Positions 61,366-64,000 of a DNA stretch of 64,000 nucleotides are shown here, piece after piece (the stretch's first letter is position 1; every line of letters starts with the position of its first letter). The position numbers were made by a program, and so were the translations under genes. Under the pieces are notes generated by a model. The model did not search any database, had not been told where the DNA came from, and saw nothing but the letters and a program-made list of their open reading frames with translations. The stretch is from Pseudomonadota bacterium (GTDB lineage: Bacteria > Pseudomonadota > Alphaproteobacteria > Rhizobiales > Xanthobacteraceae), in assembly GCA_018242205.1 (NCBI GenBank), contig JAFECJ010000010.1:61100-125099 (forward strand), read 5' to 3'.

Positions 61366-61818
61366 ATGCGCTGCTTACGTCCGATCGCCGCCATCCTTCT
61401 GGGATTGTGGGTCGCCGCGCTGTCGGCGCGCGCCACCGACAGCAACCTCCTGGAGATCGCCAGCAGGAGCGGCGTGCACGCCTTTACCGTCGAGATCGCG
61501 CAGACCGACGCCGAGCGCGCCAAGGGCCTGATGTTCCGCAAGGAACTGCCCGAAGGCCACGGCATGCTGTTCGACTTCAAGAAGGACCAGGAAGTCGCCT
61601 TCTGGATGGAGAATACCTACATCCCGCTCGACATGATCTTCATCCGCGGCGACGGCACCATCTTGCGCATCGAGCAGAACACGACGCCGCTGTCGACGCG
61701 CAACATTCCCTCCGGCGGGCCGGTGCGCGGCGTGCTCGAGGTGATCGCCGGGACGGTCAAGAAGCTCGGCATCGCGCCGGGCGACAAGGTCGCGCATCCG
61801 ATTTTCGGCAGTCATTGA
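61366..61818 (+). CDS. DUF192 secreted protein
   Basis: 150 residues from the ATG at 61366. Signal peptide RPIAAILLGLWVAALSARA. DUF192 domain with TDAERAKGLMFRKELPEGHGMLFDF, SFWMENTYIPLDMIFI and a final VIAGTVKKLGIAPGDKVAH. Periplasmic or outer membrane-associated, function unknown. The ATG sits in a stretch of open reading frame that starts as far up as 61240, but a signal peptide only appears from this ATG. Confidence 0.87.
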   Translation: MRCLRPIAAILLGLWVAALSARATDSNLLEIASRSGVHAFTVEIAQTDAERAKGLMFRKELPEGHGMLFDFKKDQEVAFWMENTYIPLDMIFIRGDGTILRIEQNTTPLSTRNIPSGGPVRGVLEVIAGTVKKLGIAPGDKVAHPIFGSH

Positions 61819-61910
61819 GGCGGCGGTCGCCTTGCTTGCTGGCCGGGGCCGAAGCGTGTACCTAGCCGGCATTGCCGCGGTCGGTTGCCTTCATGACCGA
61901 GGGGCAGGTT

Positions 61911-61987
61911 CGGAGCGTAGCGCAGTCTGGTAGCGCATCTGCTTTGGGAGCAGAGGGTCGCAGGTTCAAATCCTGCCGCTCCGACCA
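61911..61987 (+). tRNA. tRNA-Pro (anticodon TGG)
   Basis: 77 nt with encoded CCA. Acceptor CGGAGCG / CGCTCCG, anticodon loop TTTGGGA (TGG) on a CTGCT/AGCAG-type stem, T-arm AGGTTCAAATCCT. Its 3' end is where the AT-rich DNA and integrase begin. Confidence 0.95.
61963..61987 (+). other. Putative attachment site of an integrated element (3' end of tRNA-Pro)
   Basis: Tyrosine integrases commonly recombine into the T-arm/acceptor 3' end of tRNA genes. Here the tRNA end is followed after 445 bases by an integrase gene and by a switch to lower GC, so a copy of this sequence would be expected at the far end of the element, outside the window. Confidence 0.4.
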
Positions 61988-62432
61988 TTTTTATAGTGTT
62001 CATCCTTAAAGCTCTTGTCATATTGCTGTATTCGACAAGAAACCGGACGCAATCAGAAAGCGATTTCAATCTGTTCTCGGTTCTAGTCGACGCAATGCTT
62101 GTATTGGCAGTGCAATGCTCGGTCTTTCGGTCACGGGCGTTTGCAAACCCTATCCTGTTACGGTTGTGGTGGCGAGTGGGGCCTAAAGCGCGCTAGGGTC
62201 GCGATTTTTCGAATATCGCTCTGTAATATATGAAGAAATTTGATTGTGATAATTATTCAAGTATAGAAGATCATCAAATATAATTTTGTCTTGCTATCGT
62301 ACCGTCGTTACACGAAAATTAATATGAAATTTATGAACGAGACTTCGAAAAATATGACGAAGTGCGAGAAAGCTGCGCGACAGTCAGCGTCAACAGGCTC
62401 CGTTTAAGGGGCGTCAAACAGTCCGACGAGTT
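61988..62432. other. AT-rich junction region without clear genes
   Basis: About 445 bases, markedly lower in GC than the rest of the window, with long A/T tracts (around 62215-62330). A 66-codon frame is open at 61996 but has no family resemblance or ribosome site, so I do not call it. I see no tRNA or terminator. The region resembles the left border of a mobile element. Confidence 0.6.
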
Positions 62433-63611
62433 ATGCCAACGGTTGCGTTGTCCGCGAGTTTTGTGCGTCAGGCGCGGTGTGCGCCTGATCGCAAGAAGAC
62501 CGACTATTTCGATGTCGGTCAGCGCGGCTTCATGCTCGAGGTGCGATCGTCGGGCGGCAAGACTTATTATCAGCGTTACACCGACGATCACGGCCGCGAA
62601 CGGCAGTACAAGATCGGACCGGCTGACGTCGTCACGCTCGATCAAGCCCGTCGTAAAGCCAAACAGATCGTGGCGGAGGCGCTGCTCGGCGCCGATCCGC
62701 AACAGAAGCGACGCGAGATGCGTGCCATTCCGCTGCTTCGCGATTTCATCGCCGAGCGCTATTTGCCCTTCGTTCGGACCTACAAGAGCAGTTGGCAGAC
62801 GGATGAGACTGTCTTGCGCATTCACGTTCTGCCGCGACTCGGCCAATTTGCGCTCGATGAAGTCAAGACCGATGCGATATCGGATCTCGTCAATTCGATG
62901 CGTGCCGATGGTTACGCGCCGGGAACGATGAACCGCGTCATCGTCATCCTGCGCTACATCTACAATCTAGCCCGCAAGTGGAAGACGCCGGGCGGTGAGG
63001 ACAATCCGGCTGCCGGGCTCAGCGCCGGCCCCGACGTTCAGCGCAATCGTTTCCTTAACGAATGGGAAGCGGAAAGCCTCGTCCGCTCGATTCACGCCGA
63101 CGAGAACCGCACCGCCGCACGGTCTATCCTTCTCTTGCTGCTGACCGGCGCGCGCCGCAACGAAATCACTTTCGCCAAGTGGGACTACGTCGACTGGAAA
63201 AACAGGACGCTGCTGGTGCCGAAGTCGAAATCGGGCAGGGCGCGCGTCATCGCACTCAATCACTCGGCGATCGCATTGCTGACAGCGACACCGCGCGTTG
63301 ACGGCAACCCTTACATCTTTCCCTCGGAAGTCACGGGGCGACCTTCGGCTTCGCTGTTTTTTCCTTGGGATCGCATCAGGAAGCGTGCCGGACTCGGCGA
63401 TGTGCGCCTGCACGATCTGCGCCATTCGTTCGCCAGTTTTCTGGTCAATCGCGGCGTCTCGCTTTACGTCGTGCAGGGCCTGCTCGGGCATTTGCACGCG
63501 CGTACGACGCAACGTTATGCACATCTGGCGCAAGAAACCTTAAGCGACGCCGCCGATCTGATCCAGCAGGTCGTCAATTTTCCAAGCCAGGCTCAGCCGC
63601 TAGGCAATTAG
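62433..63611 (+). CDS. Tyrosine recombinase/integrase
   Basis: 392 residues. N-terminal DUF4102-like arm domain (SASFVRQARCAPDRKKTDYFDVGQRGFMLEVRSSGGKTYYQRY), then a SAM-like core-binding domain (FIAERYLPFVRTYKSSWQTDETVLRIHVL), and the catalytic domain with the arginine in TGARRNEI, K in SKSGRARVI, HDLRHSF (His, Arg), and LGHLHARTTQRYAHL (His and the Tyr nucleophile). P4-like family that uses tRNA genes. Directly downstream of tRNA-Pro in the same orientation. Confidence 0.93.
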   Translation: MPTVALSASFVRQARCAPDRKKTDYFDVGQRGFMLEVRSSGGKTYYQRYTDDHGRERQYKIGPADVVTLDQARRKAKQIVAEALLGADPQQKRREMRAIPLLRDFIAERYLPFVRTYKSSWQTDETVLRIHVLPRLGQFALDEVKTDAISDLVNSMRADGYAPGTMNRVIVILRYIYNLARKWKTPGGEDNPAAGLSAGPDVQRNRFLNEWEAESLVRSIHADENRTAARSILLLLLTGARRNEITFAKWDYVDWKNRTLLVPKSKSGRARVIALNHSAIALLTATPRVDGNPYIFPSEVTGRPSASLFFPWDRIRKRAGLGDVRLHDLRHSFASFLVNRGVSLYVVQGLLGHLHARTTQRYAHLAQETLSDAADLIQQVVNFPSQAQPLGN

Positions 63612-63691
63612 CTTAAGTGTCGATGGAGCGACATTGATCTTGCGCTGATGCGCGTCATTTTTCCGAACGTCACATTTACCGGTTGCTAACG
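63612..63691. other. Short spacer after the integrase
   Basis: No gene and no repeat is seen between the integrase stop and the terminator stem; open frames here would have to read through the stem at 63692. Confidence 0.5.
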
Positions 63692-63724
63692 AACCGTGCG
63701 CGATCATGCGCACGGTTCTTTTTT
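63692..63724 (+). terminator. Rho-independent terminator of the integrase
   Basis: A perfect 10-bp stem AACCGTGCGC / GCGCACGGTT with a 6-base loop, followed by CTTTTTT. Confidence 0.93.
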
Positions 63725-63913
63725 GCGTTCCGTCTTGACCGCGAAGAACGCGCCCCAGAGCATACCTATTTCTCGATCGACGGCATTTGCGGATTCAAAT
63801 TTGATTCTGAAAGGCAGACCAAAAACTTGTGCGCCGAGCCGACCCAGATAGGGCCGAGTTCGTTTCCGGATGCTCAAAGCGTACTAAGTTCATCAGGTCC
63901 GGGACGCGCGGTT

Positions 63914-64000
63914 GAATTTTCTCCCGATTTTTCAAGGGCAATCGGCAAACCGGTCCAGTACGTGAAGATTTGCTCGCTCTACGGAGCTGGCTTCTACTAC
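63914..64000 (+). pseudogene. 5'-truncated Bradyrhizobium-type porin fragment (runs off the window)
   Basis: The last 63 bases, in the frame of 63938, translate to a segment KPVQYVKICSLYGAGFYY that matches the conserved start of the mature part of alphaproteobacterial porins (Omp2/RopA-type, KPVxYVKICSLYGAGFYYIPGTD). The normal signal peptide is absent: no ATG/GTG with a hydrophobic stretch lies in this frame, and the bases upstream are AT-richer spacer. The frame is open back to 63638 but would run through the terminator stem. It is either a pseudogene cut by the element or a fused gene using an unseen start. The 3' extent is outside the window. Confidence 0.55.

Noticed and set aside
61996..62196. 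66-codon frame after tRNA-Pro
   Set aside because: No ribosome site, no family resemblance; the hydrophobic start is a by-product of T-rich DNA.

Overview
The window is high-GC DNA with alphaproteobacterial gene content. It most resembles the Hyphomicrobiales (a Bradyrhizobium / Pseudolabrys / Xanthobacteraceae type of organism). The reasons are the lithotrophic sox genes, two ArsR-type sulfur regulators of the BigR/SoxR kind, a class I PHA synthase, the neighbourhood alaC-hom-glpX-recJ, several short palindromic spacer repeats that I know from these bacteria, and a Bradyrhizobium-type porin fragment at the right edge. The genus is inference. Almost all the sequence reads as ordinary chromosome; only the last 2 kb looks like a mobile insertion.

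Layout. 1-1.9 kb: end of a suf Fe-S assembly operon (sufS 3' end, sufT-like, A-type carrier) and a TfoX-like protein. 1.9-11.1 kb: outer-membrane barrel candidate, diguanylate cyclase, RhlE-type helicase, hydrolase plus methyltransferase pair, small unknowns, parE and a DedA protein. 11.2-15.7 kb: Tat-exported metallo-hydrolase, argC preceded by a strong promoter and a tiny Arg-rich open reading frame (candidate attenuator), an AidB-like dehydrogenase and a MAPEG protein. 15.8-18.4 kb: sulfide detoxification locus (TauE exporter, rhodanese, BigR-like repressor, divergent persulfide-dioxygenase-like enzyme) around a double palindromic operator. 18.4-30.9 kb: oxidoreductase/LysR pair, phaC, alaC-hom-glpX-recJ, photolyase and an AT-rich orphan gene. 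31.2-33.7 kb: mscL, a PsiF-repeat protein and a HerA-like ATPase.

33.7-47.3 kb is the functional centre: a thiosulfate-oxidising sox system. soxR-soxS and a divergent ccdA lie on the left and soxW, soxYZXA, a SoxXA-binding protein gene, soxB and soxCD on the right. Between them sit a complete potFGHI polyamine ABC operon and one unknown secreted protein. SoxXA attaches thiosulfate to SoxY, SoxYZ carries it, SoxB hydrolyses the terminal sulfate, SoxCD oxidises the bound sulfane sulfur, and CcdA/SoxW/SoxS supply periplasmic thiol chemistry. Two of the sox promoter regions carry the same dyad with identical 8-bp spacing, and a third has a related one.

47.3-61.8 kb: lytic transglycosylase, Xre/DUF2975 pair, M23-type peptidase, a full EF-P lysylation module (efp, epmA, epmB), HxlR/EamA pair, cupin, a soluble CadC-like regulator with TPRs, tRNA-Glu, glyoxalase, sirtuin, tandem cold-shock protein and a DUF192 protein. 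61.9-64 kb: tRNA-Pro(TGG) followed at once by AT-rich DNA, a tyrosine integrase, a strong terminator and a 5'-truncated porin, consistent with one end of an integrated element that continues past the window.
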